Positions 1-5,096 of a DNA stretch of 5,096 nucleotides are shown here, in pieces. The stretch spans positions 1-5,096 of the forward strand of contig DAOUSQ010000094.1 of NCBI GenBank assembly GCA_030627145.1, written 5' to 3'. The translations under genes and the position numbers were made by a program. The notes beneath the pieces are model-generated. The model was given only the letters and a program-made list of their open reading frames with translations, was not told where the DNA came from and did not search any database. Position 1 is the first letter of the stretch, and every line of letters starts with the position of its first letter. Source of the DNA: Syntrophomonadaceae bacterium. Its GTDB lineage: Bacteria; Bacillota_B; Syntrophomonadia; Syntrophomonadales; Syntrophomonadaceae.

Positions 1-126
1 CGGATGCTTTAGCTTCCGCGTCAAATGCCGAAGAATTAGTATCCTGATTTTCAGGAGACTGAAGTTTCCCCTACGAGAGATAATAACGGACTTTTCGCAG
101 TGGAATCATATGTAAATTAAATTTGT
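1..126. other. Left-edge stretch with no assignable gene
   Basis: No complete gene can be supported here. Reading rightward from position 3, a short open stretch (DALASASNAEELVS, stop TGA at 45-47) could be the last 14 residues of a protein beginning outside the window. A second rightward frame stays open from 2 to a TAA at 113-115, but its product is arginine- and cysteine-rich and unconvincing. On the minus strand one frame is open from about position 69 to the window edge, but it follows directly after an in-frame TAG and has no ATG, GTG or TTG start. The upstream sequence is needed to choose among these. Confidence 0.4.
38..60. repeat. Hairpin-forming inverted repeat near left edge
   Basis: TCCTGA (42-47) and TCAGGA (51-56) are perfect inverted arms around a TTT loop. 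The pairing extends outward through one A-G mismatch to AGT (38-40) and ACT (58-60). No T-run follows on either strand, so it is not a typical intrinsic terminator. It could be a weak end to an upstream rightward gene whose stop may lie at 45-47, or part of a leader on the minus strand. Confidence 0.4.
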
Positions 127-133
127 TTGACAA
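105..133 (-). promoter_or_regulatory. Candidate leftward sigma-A promoter
   Basis: Read on the minus strand, TTGTCA (133-128) and TATGAT (110-105) are separated by 17 bp. Each box matches the sigma-A consensus at five of six positions. Transcription would start near 98 and run off the left edge. The -35 box overlaps that of the rightward promoter, so the two could not easily be occupied at once. No clear start codon follows inside the window, so the promoter is only a candidate; AT-rich DNA gives such matches by chance. Confidence 0.35.
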
Positions 134-136
134 ATT
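120..136. promoter_or_regulatory. Inverted repeat over the -35 box, possible operator
   Basis: AATTTG (120-125) and CAAATT (131-136) form a perfect 6-bp inverted repeat with a 5-bp centre. It covers the rightward -35 box and the candidate leftward -35 box, where a bound repressor would block both. The arms are AT-rich and short, so chance is a real alternative, and no regulator can be named. Confidence 0.35.
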
Positions 137-155
137 CCCAAAAAGCTAATATAAT
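127..155 (+). promoter_or_regulatory. Consensus sigma-A promoter for the EF-G gene
   Basis: TTGACA (127-132) and TATAAT (150-155) are exact consensus boxes with the ideal 17-bp spacer. Transcription should begin near 162. The next gene on this strand starts at 461, so the transcript would carry a leader of about 300 nt. A perfect promoter ahead of a rarely started (TTG) gene suggests control after initiation, in the leader, or by a repressor at the overlapping inverted repeat. Confidence 0.8.
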
Positions 156-202
156 TGCTATTCAGGTGTCATAAGAGGAAAAAGCTGAAATACCCGTATT
201 CT

Positions 203-235
203 GGCATTGCGTAAAGCTGTGCCTTTAATTTTTTT
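203..235 (+). terminator. Candidate attenuator terminator in the leader
   Basis: GGCAT (203-207) pairs with GTGCC (219-223). After a T-T mismatch, GC pairs with GC around a GTAAA loop. The stem is followed at once by TTTAATTTTTTT (224-235), the T-rich tail expected of a Rho-independent terminator. It lies only about 40-75 nt after the predicted start of transcription, where an attenuator would sit. The stem is short and interrupted, so termination would be partial. No obvious alternative pairing partner was found by eye. Confidence 0.4.
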
Positions 236-373
236 GCATAGAAGACTACAGTGAAAAATCAAGTAGAAGAGGGGACAAATTTTTATAACCCGGGATAAAT
301 TTCAGGTTTTCTCACAACTCCATTAGAAGTATTGTGAAAAACTTACTACAAGTGGATAAAATCATTTATTTCT

Positions 374-410
374 GTTTCTGAAGGGTCCGGTACCATTCAT
401 CTGCAGAAAC
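374..410 (+). repeat. Leader hairpin upstream of the ribosome binding site
   Basis: GTTTCTG (374-380) and CAGAAAC (404-410) are perfect 7-bp inverted arms. Inside them GGT (384-386) can pair with ACC (392-394). The hairpin ends about 32 nt before the ribosome binding site, so it does not occlude it directly, but it could belong to a larger fold. Confidence 0.35.
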
Positions 411-442
411 AAATGCTTTTGATACTTTTTCACAGGAAAATT

Positions 443-451
443 AGAAGGAGG
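443..451 (+). promoter_or_regulatory. Ribosome binding site that fixes the EF-G start
   Basis: AGAAGGAGG lies 9 nt before TTG at 461. It is an almost complete complement of the 16S rRNA 3' end. The in-frame ATG at 413 has no such site, and starting there would add 16 residues not found in EF-G, whose conserved N-terminus begins close to the TTG. Confidence 0.85.
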
Positions 452-460
452 AAAACTTAC

Positions 461-2482
461 TTGTTAAAAGATTTAAGAAACATTGGGATTATTGCTCACA
501 TTGATGCAGGGAAAACAACAACTACTGAACGCATTCTGTACTATACTGGTTTAACATATAAAATTGGTGAAACCCATGATGGGGAAAGCGTTATGGATTA
601 CCTGCCATATGAAAAGGAACGTGGAATTACTGTGACGTCTGCAGCAACCAGGTGTTTATGGAAAGGTCATGCTATTAATATTATTGACACACCTGGACAT
701 GTGGATTTTACAGCTGAAGTAGAGAGAAGCCTGAGGATATTGGATGGGGTTGTAGTTATTTTCTGTGCTAAAGGAGGAGTAGAACCGCAATCAGAGACGG
801 TTTGGAGACAGGCCGACAAGTACAGGATTCCGCGTATTGCCTATGTTAATAAAATGGATGCCGTCGGTGCTGATTTATTTAGAGTTGTTGAGCAGATAAA
901 AAGTAGACTTGGTGCAAATCCATTAGTATTGACTTTACCGGTCTTTGATGGCGATGAATTTGCAGGGATTATAGACCTTATAAAAATGAAATATTATACT
1001 TTTACAGGCAATCTTGGTAATGAAATAGTTGAAACACTTATACCTGACAGGTATCAAAAAGAAGCTGAAAACTGGCGATTTACAATGCTTGAGAACCTGG
1101 CTGAAACGGATGAGGTACTGCTGGAGCAATATTTGAGTAATGATGAAATCTCAGAGGACCTGCTGGTGGAAGTGCTGAGAAAGAATACTATAGATGGTAA
1201 GATGGTTCCGGTAATGTGTGGGAGTTCCTATCGTAATATAGGTGTTCAATCACTACTTGATGGCATCGTAAATTATCTTCCGTCACCACTTGAAGTAAAT
1301 CCAGCAAAGGCCGTAGTTATAGAAAATGATGAAACAGAAGAAATAGTACCTGATGCCAAAGGGATGTTTACGGCTCTTGTTTTTAAAATAGTCAGTGACA
1401 GGCATGTGGGTAAACTTGCTTTTACTAGAATTTATTCCGGTTCTATAAAAGCAGGCAGTTATGTTTTTAACAGTACCAGAGGTAAGAAAGAACGGGTCGG
1501 GCGTCTGGTTAAGATGCATGCCAACCACCGGGAAGAAGTTAAAGAAGTATCTGCCGGGGATATTGTGGCTTTTATTGGCTTGAAGGACATATCTACAGGA
1601 GATACCCTTTGTTCTGAAGAAAAACCAGTTTTACTGGAATCAATTGATTTCCCTGAACCGGTTATACAGATTGCAATTGAACCTAAAACCAGGTCAGATC
1701 AGAGCAGGATAGCTGAAGCACTGTGCAGGATTTCGTGGGAAGATCCCACTTTCAAGATTAGCCATAATAAGGAAACAGGGCAGACACTTATTTCCGGAAT
1801 GGGGGAGCTTCACCTGGAAATAATAACAGAGCGCCTTGCCAGAGAATATAATATTAATTTCAATATTGGGCAGCCTGAAGTTGCCTACAAGGAAACCATT
1901 ACCAGTGAAGCAAAGCACGTTACCCGTTATATAAAACAAACTGGTGGTAAAGGACAATATGCCCATGTTGTTTTAAAGATGGAACCCGGAGAAGGGTTTG
2001 AATTTGTAAATAAGATTGTAGGTGGTGCAATACCCAGGGAATATATTCCTGCAGTTGAAGCGGGTGTTAAGCAGGCACTTCAGGAAGGCATATTAAAAGG
2101 ATATCCGGTAGTAAATATAAAAGCTACTCTATTAGACGGGTCGTTTCATGAAGTGGATTCATCTGAGATGGCTTTTAAAACAGCAGCTATGCTGGCAGCT
2201 AAAGAATGTTTGAAAAAAGCCGGACCTAAATTACTAGAACCTGTAATGCGCCTGGAAATAAGTTCTCCTGAGGAGTTTACTGGCAATATAATTAACAACA
2301 TAAACAACAGGCGGGGCAAACTGGAATCAATGGAAATAGAAAATAATACCCAGGTAATAAAATGTTGTGTGCCGTTGGCCGAATTATTTGGTTATTCAAC
2401 GACATTGCGGTCACTTACTCAGGGCAGAGCAGTTTTTTCCATGGAATTTTCTCACTATGAGGAGCGCAATATTGCTTCATAA
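461..2482 (+). CDS. fusA: Elongation factor G paralogue (translational GTPase)
   Basis: EF-G is a cytosolic GTPase that moves tRNAs and mRNA through the ribosome and helps recycle ribosomes. Starting at TTG 461 the protein has 673 residues, close to the family length. All GTP-binding motifs are present: P-loop AHIDAGKT (12-19), switch [11 protein letters not shown] (54-63), DTPGHVDF (76-83) and NKMD (130-133). Domain II spans about 300-390, and GMGELHLEI (446-454) marks domain III. Domain IV keeps its tip loops, [11 protein letters not shown] (521-531) and HEVDSSE (563-569). Domain V ends with [16 protein letters not shown] (642-657). Nothing is missing, so an active translocase is expected. 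[12 protein letters not shown] (101-112) differs from the usual DAVAGVEPQSE and recalls an EF-G paralogue common in Clostridia. There are no ribosomal genes or tuf nearby, so this is probably a second copy rather than str-operon fusA. Ribosome-protection TetM-type proteins were considered and fit worse. Confidence 0.95.
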   Translation: MLKDLRNIGIIAHIDAGKTTTTERILYYTGLTYKIGETHDGESVMDYLPYEKERGITVTSAATRCLWKGHAINIIDTPGHVDFTAEVERSLRILDGVVVIFCAKGGVEPQSETVWRQADKYRIPRIAYVNKMDAVGADLFRVVEQIKSRLGANPLVLTLPVFDGDEFAGIIDLIKMKYYTFTGNLGNEIVETLIPDRYQKEAENWRFTMLENLAETDEVLLEQYLSNDEISEDLLVEVLRKNTIDGKMVPVMCGSSYRNIGVQSLLDGIVNYLPSPLEVNPAKAVVIENDETEEIVPDAKGMFTALVFKIVSDRHVGKLAFTRIYSGSIKAGSYVFNSTRGKKERVGRLVKMHANHREEVKEVSAGDIVAFIGLKDISTGDTLCSEEKPVLLESIDFPEPVIQIAIEPKTRSDQSRIAEALCRISWEDPTFKISHNKETGQTLISGMGELHLEIITERLAREYNINFNIGQPEVAYKETITSEAKHVTRYIKQTGGKGQYAHVVLKMEPGEGFEFVNKIVGGAIPREYIPAVEAGVKQALQEGILKGYPVVNIKATLLDGSFHEVDSSEMAFKTAAMLAAKECLKKAGPKLLEPVMRLEISSPEEFTGNIINNINNRRGKLESMEIENNTQVIKCCVPLAELFGYSTTLRSLTQGRAVFSMEFSHYEERNIAS

Positions 2483-2484
2483 CT

Positions 2485-2617
2485 CAACTTTCGGAGCGGA
2501 CAATACTTAATTTGAAGGAGTACTAAAATATGGATGTTTTTTGTCCAACCTTCACCTATCCCTTAAATAATACTTTTTATGGAGAAAAAAATATTATTCT
2601 GTCAAGTGTGAAAGTTG
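2485..2617 (+). repeat. Nested inverted repeats in the EF-G 3' region
   Basis: CAACTTTC (2485-2492) is the exact reverse complement of GAAAGTTG (2610-2617). Inside this pair, GGACAA (2498-2503) matches TTGTCC (2541-2546). A further stretch, CAACCTTCAC (2546-2555), can pair at nine of ten positions with GTGAAAGTTG (2608-2617), competing for the same right arm. The transcript could therefore fold in two ways ahead of the terminator. No function is known. Confidence 0.3.
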
Positions 2618-2697
2618 TATTAATAATTTATAGCCCATCCCTCGGGATGGGCTATTTTGTACCTGTGAATAAGGGTTATCCCTATTTCAACTCATAA
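2530..2697 (+). CDS. Doubtful 55-codon reading frame with a good ribosome binding site
   Basis: GAAGGAG (2514-2520) lies 9 nt before ATG 2530, and the frame stays open for 55 codons to TAA at 2695-2697. The product begins MDVFCPTFTYPLNN and is hydrophobic and aromatic, with a possible short membrane-like stretch (residues 22-33) but no recognised family. The frame runs straight through the strong terminator hairpin at 2630-2655 and overlaps the last 16 bases of the opposing SIMPL gene. Most transcripts would therefore end before the stop codon. It is most likely chance or a decayed remnant; the well-placed ribosome binding site is the only good argument for it. Confidence 0.2.
   Translation: MDVFCPTFTYPLNNTFYGEKNIILSSVKVVLIIYSPSLGMGYFVPVNKGYPYFNS
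2630..2660 (+). terminator. Rho-independent terminator of the EF-G gene
   Basis: ATAGCCCATCCC (2630-2641) and GGGATGGGCTAT (2644-2655) are perfect 12-bp arms, probably folding as 11 bp with a CTCG loop, followed by TTTTGT on the plus strand. It lies about 150 nt after the EF-G stop. Read on the minus strand the same stem is followed by AAATTATT, a poor U-tract, so it may also end the convergent operon but less efficiently. Confidence 0.85.
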
Positions 2698-3455
2698 GTA
2701 ATATAAATACTGGTAGTTACTTTTAGATCACCCGGGTTTATGGGTACCTGACTGTCTGCTTTCATACTGATAGCCTTTTCATTAAAATACATATCTCTAC
2801 CCGGGAGTATGGTATTCATTCCCCCTTCAGTTATTTTAACAACGTTACCCAGACTCATGCCAGCAGCAGCAGCAATTGCCTCGGCTTTAGACCTTGCTCT
2901 AGTAACTGCTTTTGCCAGAGCTTCGTTTTCTTGAAGTGATATATCTGCTTTTTCAAAGTTGATATAATTGACATTATTTGCTCCTGCTTTGACTGCTGTA
3001 TCCAGTACATTACCCAGAGAATCAATATTTTTTACAACCACAGATATTTCATTCCTGATCCTGTAACCAATTATTTCCGGTGGAGCATCTTTTTTTACCT
3101 TTGTGTTGTAATCGTACTGGGGATATACATTATAATTCAGCGTTTGTATATCATTTTTATTTACCCCGGTTTTTAAAAGAGCTGAAATTACATCTTGAGT
3201 AGCCTTATTATTCATATTTTGTGCTTTAGTAAGATTTTGATCAATATTGGTTACCGCAAGCGATATTCTAGCTTGGTCAGGTGCTGCTGTAACAGTGCCT
3301 GTGGCGCCTACTATAAGAATGGGTGTATCATGGGGGGGCGTTATGTCTGCCTGAACAGGTGCAGGTGAATACATTAAGCCTGCAACAGCAAACAAACATA
3401 AAACAAACATAATAATCTTTACATTTGAAAATGAATTACTCCGGTTAATCATCAT
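2682..3455 (-). CDS. Secreted SIMPL-domain (DUF541) protein
   Basis: This 257-residue protein belongs to the SIMPL/DUF541 family, which includes E. coli YggE and Brucella BP26. The family lies outside the cytoplasmic membrane; its biochemical role is unsettled, with links to oxidative and envelope stress. A signal peptide is visible: basic start, hydrophobic core at about 12-30 and a cleavage site after PVQA (33-36). No lipobox is seen. The domain begins with the family signature (ILIVGATGTVTAAPDQA, 46-62), continues through YRIRNEISVVVKN (130-142), and has the helix with ARSKAEAIAAAAG (186-198) before a C-terminal strand. It is last in the operon. Its ATG shares a base with the anti-sigma stop (TAATG), so expression should depend on translation of that gene. 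An ATG one codon later is also possible. The family call is firm; the role is inferred from its neighbours. Confidence 0.9.
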   Translation of the reverse strand: MMINRSNSFSNVKIIMFVLCLFAVAGLMYSPAPVQADITPPHDTPILIVGATGTVTAAPDQARISLAVTNIDQNLTKAQNMNNKATQDVISALLKTGVNKNDIQTLNYNVYPQYDYNTKVKKDAPPEIIGYRIRNEISVVVKNIDSLGNVLDTAVKAGANNVNYINFEKADISLQENEALAKAVTRARSKAEAIAAAAGMSLGNVVKITEGGMNTILPGRDMYFNEKAISMKADSQVPINPGDLKVTTSIYITYELK

Positions 3456-4471
3456 TATTCAACCTCCTCGAATTCTATTGAAGCAGCCAGACTGGCTAAT
3501 TCTTCTGGTGAAAGCCTGGAGCTTATTGTAACCGTATAAGTTTGATTGGAATAATTAATATCCCGCTTAATTATTGTTTCCGCACTTTGTTTTGATTGTG
3601 ATGTAGTATATTCAGGTGTGGGGCTTTCTTCTTCTCCACCTTCTCCCATACCCCGGGGAGCATCAGGTTCTCCTGCAGCAGCAATTCTTATCTTTAATTC
3701 GTCACCTGTTTCTATATTGTTATATATAAAAATAAGTCTATCATTAGTATCACTAATAATTGTTGCTAGCTTAAAAGCAGAAGGGAGATTTATGGGGTGC
3801 AGGTGCAATATTTCAGCATTGTTATATTGAGAAATACTTTGTTCCGGGTCTTTAAACTCATGTACTTCGTCGGGATATATTTTCTGTATAGAGTTATTAT
3901 CAAATGAACTGGTACTGTTATCAGGATTTGAGGCGGCACAGGATTTCATTATTTCATCTGGAACGTCCCGGGTTTTCGCCATATTTTCCTGGCTTATACC
4001 GCCACTGCAAATATCTATTTGTTCATTCTTTTCCTGGTGCAGGTTGCTGGAAGCATTATTTTTAACTCCATTATTATCAGCAACATTAAAACCTGTACGC
4101 ATATCAGTAATACCTGGTATAAAAATAACCAGAAGGAGAATAACAGCTATTGCAGTTGAAATAATAACAGGACAAGGGAGCCTGGTTTTGAAAGCATTCA
4201 TTGCTTTACTGAAGCCGAGTTTCTCATCATTTTGTTGTGTTATTTTATTGTTCGACTTAATAGTTTTCATTAATCTGCAGTTAAAATCCTCGGATAAAGC
4301 GGGGATATCGCCCGGGTCTTTAAGGATTTCATTTTCCAGCAGAGTTAATCTTAATTTATTTCGGCACACTTCACAATCTTTCAGGTGTCTGTCGAATAAG
4401 ATCCGCTGTTCGGGGGATAGAGTATTGTCACAATAGGCATAAATATAATCATCTACTTGCCGGCAGTTCAT
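3455..4471 (-). CDS. Membrane zinc-finger anti-sigma factor with DUF4367-like sensor end
   Basis: This is probably the anti-sigma factor for the sigma gene just upstream, holding it inactive at the membrane until a signal arrives. The cytoplasmic N-terminus is a ZAS-type zinc finger, with Cys3, His29, Cys33 and Cys36 (the HxxxCxxC signature) and an extra Cys14. One membrane helix follows at about 101-118. Outside the cell lies an asparagine- and serine-rich linker (129-220) with Cys155 and Cys178. The C-terminal part (about 226-338) resembles DUF4367, most clearly YTVTISSRLSPEELASLAASI at 312-332, and is interrupted by a Gly/Glu/Pro-rich segment at 267-290. The gene overlaps the sigma gene by 23 nt. 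AAAGGGGG (4479-4486) is its ribosome binding site, 7 nt before the ATG. The anti-sigma role rests on the finger, topology and position; the signal sensed is unknown. Confidence 0.88.
   Translation of the reverse strand: MNCRQVDDYIYAYCDNTLSPEQRILFDRHLKDCEVCRNKLRLTLLENEILKDPGDIPALSEDFNCRLMKTIKSNNKITQQNDEKLGFSKAMNAFKTRLPCPVIISTAIAVILLLVIFIPGITDMRTGFNVADNNGVKNNASSNLHQEKNEQIDICSGGISQENMAKTRDVPDEIMKSCAASNPDNSTSSFDNNSIQKIYPDEVHEFKDPEQSISQYNNAEILHLHPINLPSAFKLATIISDTNDRLIFIYNNIETGDELKIRIAAAGEPDAPRGMGEGGEEESPTPEYTTSQSKQSAETIIKRDINYSNQTYTVTISSRLSPEELASLAASIEFEEVE
3463..3469 (-). promoter_or_regulatory. SIMPL ribosome binding site inside the anti-sigma gene
   Basis: GAGGAGG on the minus strand lies 7 nt before ATG 3455 and encodes part of the anti-sigma C-terminus (residues EEV). 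Ribosomes finishing the anti-sigma gene would reach the SIMPL start directly, which suggests translational coupling. Confidence 0.8.
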
Positions 4472-5048
4472 TTTTTATCCCCCTTTCTTCCCATCGTCTG
4501 AGTATAATTTTTCGTAAGGCTTTGCGAGCACGATGAACCTTTACTTCCACATTTTCCTTACTAATATTTAAAATGTCTGCAATCTCCTGGTTATTCAAAT
4601 CCATTTTATACCGCAGTATAATAACCGCTTTGTAGTTTTCATGTAATTCCAAAATCGCTGAATCAATTTCATCTTTTAATTCTTTTTTTTCGAACATTAA
4701 ATGGGGATCTGGGATATATACAGGATTATAAGGTTGTTCATTTACCTTGCCAATATTCTCATCATAGTTAAGGATTATCACCTTCCTTTTTTTTCGCAGG
4801 GCACTTATACTGGAATTGGTAGCAATCTGATAAATCCAGGGCCCAAATTTCTTGCTCTGGTCGAATTGATATAATTTTTCATAAACTGTAACGAAAACGT
4901 CCTGTGTTATATCTTCTGCTTCCTGATATTGGCCAATCATCCTGTATATAATTGCGAATACCGGTCTCTTATAGCGGGCTACAAGCTCTTCAAAAGCCGA
5001 CAGCTCACCCTGTAATGTCTGACAGGCAAGTGTTTCATCGCTTATCAA
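4449..5048 (-). CDS. ECF-type RNA polymerase sigma factor
   Basis: An extracytoplasmic-function sigma factor directs RNA polymerase to a small set of promoters, often including its own. From TTG 5048 it has 199 residues, usual for the family. Region 2 spans about 18-90: AFEELVARY (18-26), the core-binding EAEDITQDVF (43-52), and the -10-reading WIYQIATNSSISALRKKRK (71-89). After a linker, region 4 (about 123-182) holds the helix-turn-helix NNQEIADILNISKENVEVKV (152-171), then HRARKAL (172-178). There is no region 1.1 or 3. A TTG at 5075 would add nine residues but has no ribosome binding site and may lie upstream of the transcription start, so 5048 was preferred. The TGA stop lies inside the anti-sigma gene, the arrangement expected of a sigma/anti-sigma pair. 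The exact ECF subgroup and target promoters cannot be read from this window. Confidence 0.93.
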   Translation of the reverse strand: MISDETLACQTLQGELSAFEELVARYKRPVFAIIYRMIGQYQEAEDITQDVFVTVYEKLYQFDQSKKFGPWIYQIATNSSISALRKKRKVIILNYDENIGKVNEQPYNPVYIPDPHLMFEKKELKDEIDSAILELHENYKAVIILRYKMDLNNQEIADILNISKENVEVKVHRARKALRKIILRRWEERGIKNELPASR

Positions 5049-5057
5049 AATTATCAG

Positions 5058-5063
5058 CTCCCC
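5058..5063 (-). promoter_or_regulatory. Ribosome binding site supporting the sigma TTG start
   Basis: GGGGAG on the minus strand lies 9 nt before TTG 5048. It is a moderate site containing the GGAG core. No comparable site precedes the alternative TTG at 5075. Confidence 0.6.
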
Positions 5064-5076
5064 AATTCCGTTCAAT

Positions 5077-5082
5077 ATTATA
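5077..5082 (-). promoter_or_regulatory. Possible -10 box for the sigma operon
   Basis: TATAAT on the minus strand matches the sigma-A -10 consensus exactly. Transcription would start near 5070, upstream of TTG 5048 but after TTG 5075. The matching -35 box would lie beyond the right edge of the window, so the promoter cannot be confirmed. Confidence 0.4.
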
Positions 5083-5096
5083 TACGCAAGTAACTA

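Larger units (their letters stand above)
162..442 (+). promoter_or_regulatory. Long structured 5' leader of the EF-G gene
   Basis: About 280 nt lie between the predicted transcription start and the ribosome binding site, with no ATG until 413. Three possible hairpins lie within: a terminator-like one at 203-223 followed by a T-tract, an AT-rich one at 277-302 (AAATTT arms around CCCGGG, with a two-T bulge), and one at 374-410 just upstream of the ribosome binding site. I do not recognise a known riboswitch class. A 16-codon GTG frame at 334-381 has only a weak upstream AGAAG and is not claimed as a leader peptide. The leader could act by attenuation, but mutually exclusive structures have not been demonstrated. 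Confidence 0.45.

Noticed and set aside
332..362. Second promoter close to the EF-G gene (TTGTGA with TAAAAT or GATAAA)
   Set aside because: Either the spacing is 19 bp or the -10 box is poor; much weaker than the consensus promoter at 127-155.
334..381. 16-codon GTG frame as a leader peptide for attenuation
   Set aside because: Only a weak AGAAG precedes it, and no terminator lies just downstream for it to control.
381..395. AAGGGTCCGGTACC resembles the T-box antiterminator motif
   Set aside because: The conserved GGTGGNACCGCG core does not match, no terminator follows before the gene, and EF-G is not a usual T-box target.
413..460. ATG at 413 as the EF-G start
   Set aside because: It has no ribosome binding site and adds 16 residues outside the conserved EF-G N-terminus. 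TTG 461 has a near-perfect site.
935..1966. Minus-strand frames inside the EF-G gene (935-1129, 1283-1528, 1694-1966)
   Set aside because: They lie wholly opposite a strongly conserved gene, have no recognisable family features, and are expected shadows.
461..2482. TetM-type ribosome protection protein or fusidic acid resistance determinant
   Set aside because: The [16 protein letters not shown] segment and domain IV tip loops are those of EF-G, not TetM, and no residue change diagnostic of fusidic acid resistance could be identified by eye.
3618..4436. Plus-strand frames opposite the anti-sigma gene (3618-3830, 4044-4436)
   Set aside because: The opposite strand encodes a recognisable zinc-finger, membrane helix and sensor domain; the plus-strand products show no family features.

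Overview
The window looks like part of a Firmicutes (probably Clostridia) chromosome. The DNA is AT-rich, the Shine-Dalgarno sequences are strong and purine-rich, TTG starts are used, and the proteins read like clostridial families: an EF-G paralogue, an ECF sigma factor with a zinc-finger anti-sigma factor, and a SIMPL-domain secreted protein. The species cannot be named from sequence alone.

Layout. Positions 1-460 hold no convincing complete gene. They contain a consensus rightward promoter (TTGACA, 17 bp, TATAAT at 127-155), an inverted repeat over its -35 box, a weaker leftward promoter candidate sharing that -35 region, and a leader of about 300 nt with several hairpins, one resembling an intrinsic terminator. 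Positions 461-2482 (+) encode a full-length EF-G paralogue of 673 residues that starts at TTG behind a strong ribosome binding site. It appears to be a single-gene transcript ending at a strong hairpin terminator at 2630-2660. Positions 2483-2681 hold that terminator, nested inverted repeats and a doubtful 55-codon reading frame.

The right half is a leftward operon, read from about 5070 down to 2682: an ECF sigma factor, a membrane-spanning zinc-finger anti-sigma factor with a DUF4367-like extracellular end, and a secreted SIMPL (DUF541) protein. The sigma and anti-sigma genes overlap by 23 nt. The anti-sigma stop and SIMPL start share one base (TAATG), and the SIMPL ribosome binding site lies inside the last anti-sigma codons, so the three are probably translationally coupled.

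How they work together. The operon reads as a cell-envelope signalling unit. The anti-sigma factor would hold the sigma factor at the membrane until its outside domain senses a signal, and the SIMPL protein would act on the outer face of the membrane. The EF-G gene converges on this operon and shows no visible functional link to it. Its isolated position, consensus promoter and structured leader suggest a separately regulated translation factor rather than the housekeeping fusA of the str operon. No mobile element, CRISPR array, tRNA or rRNA was seen.
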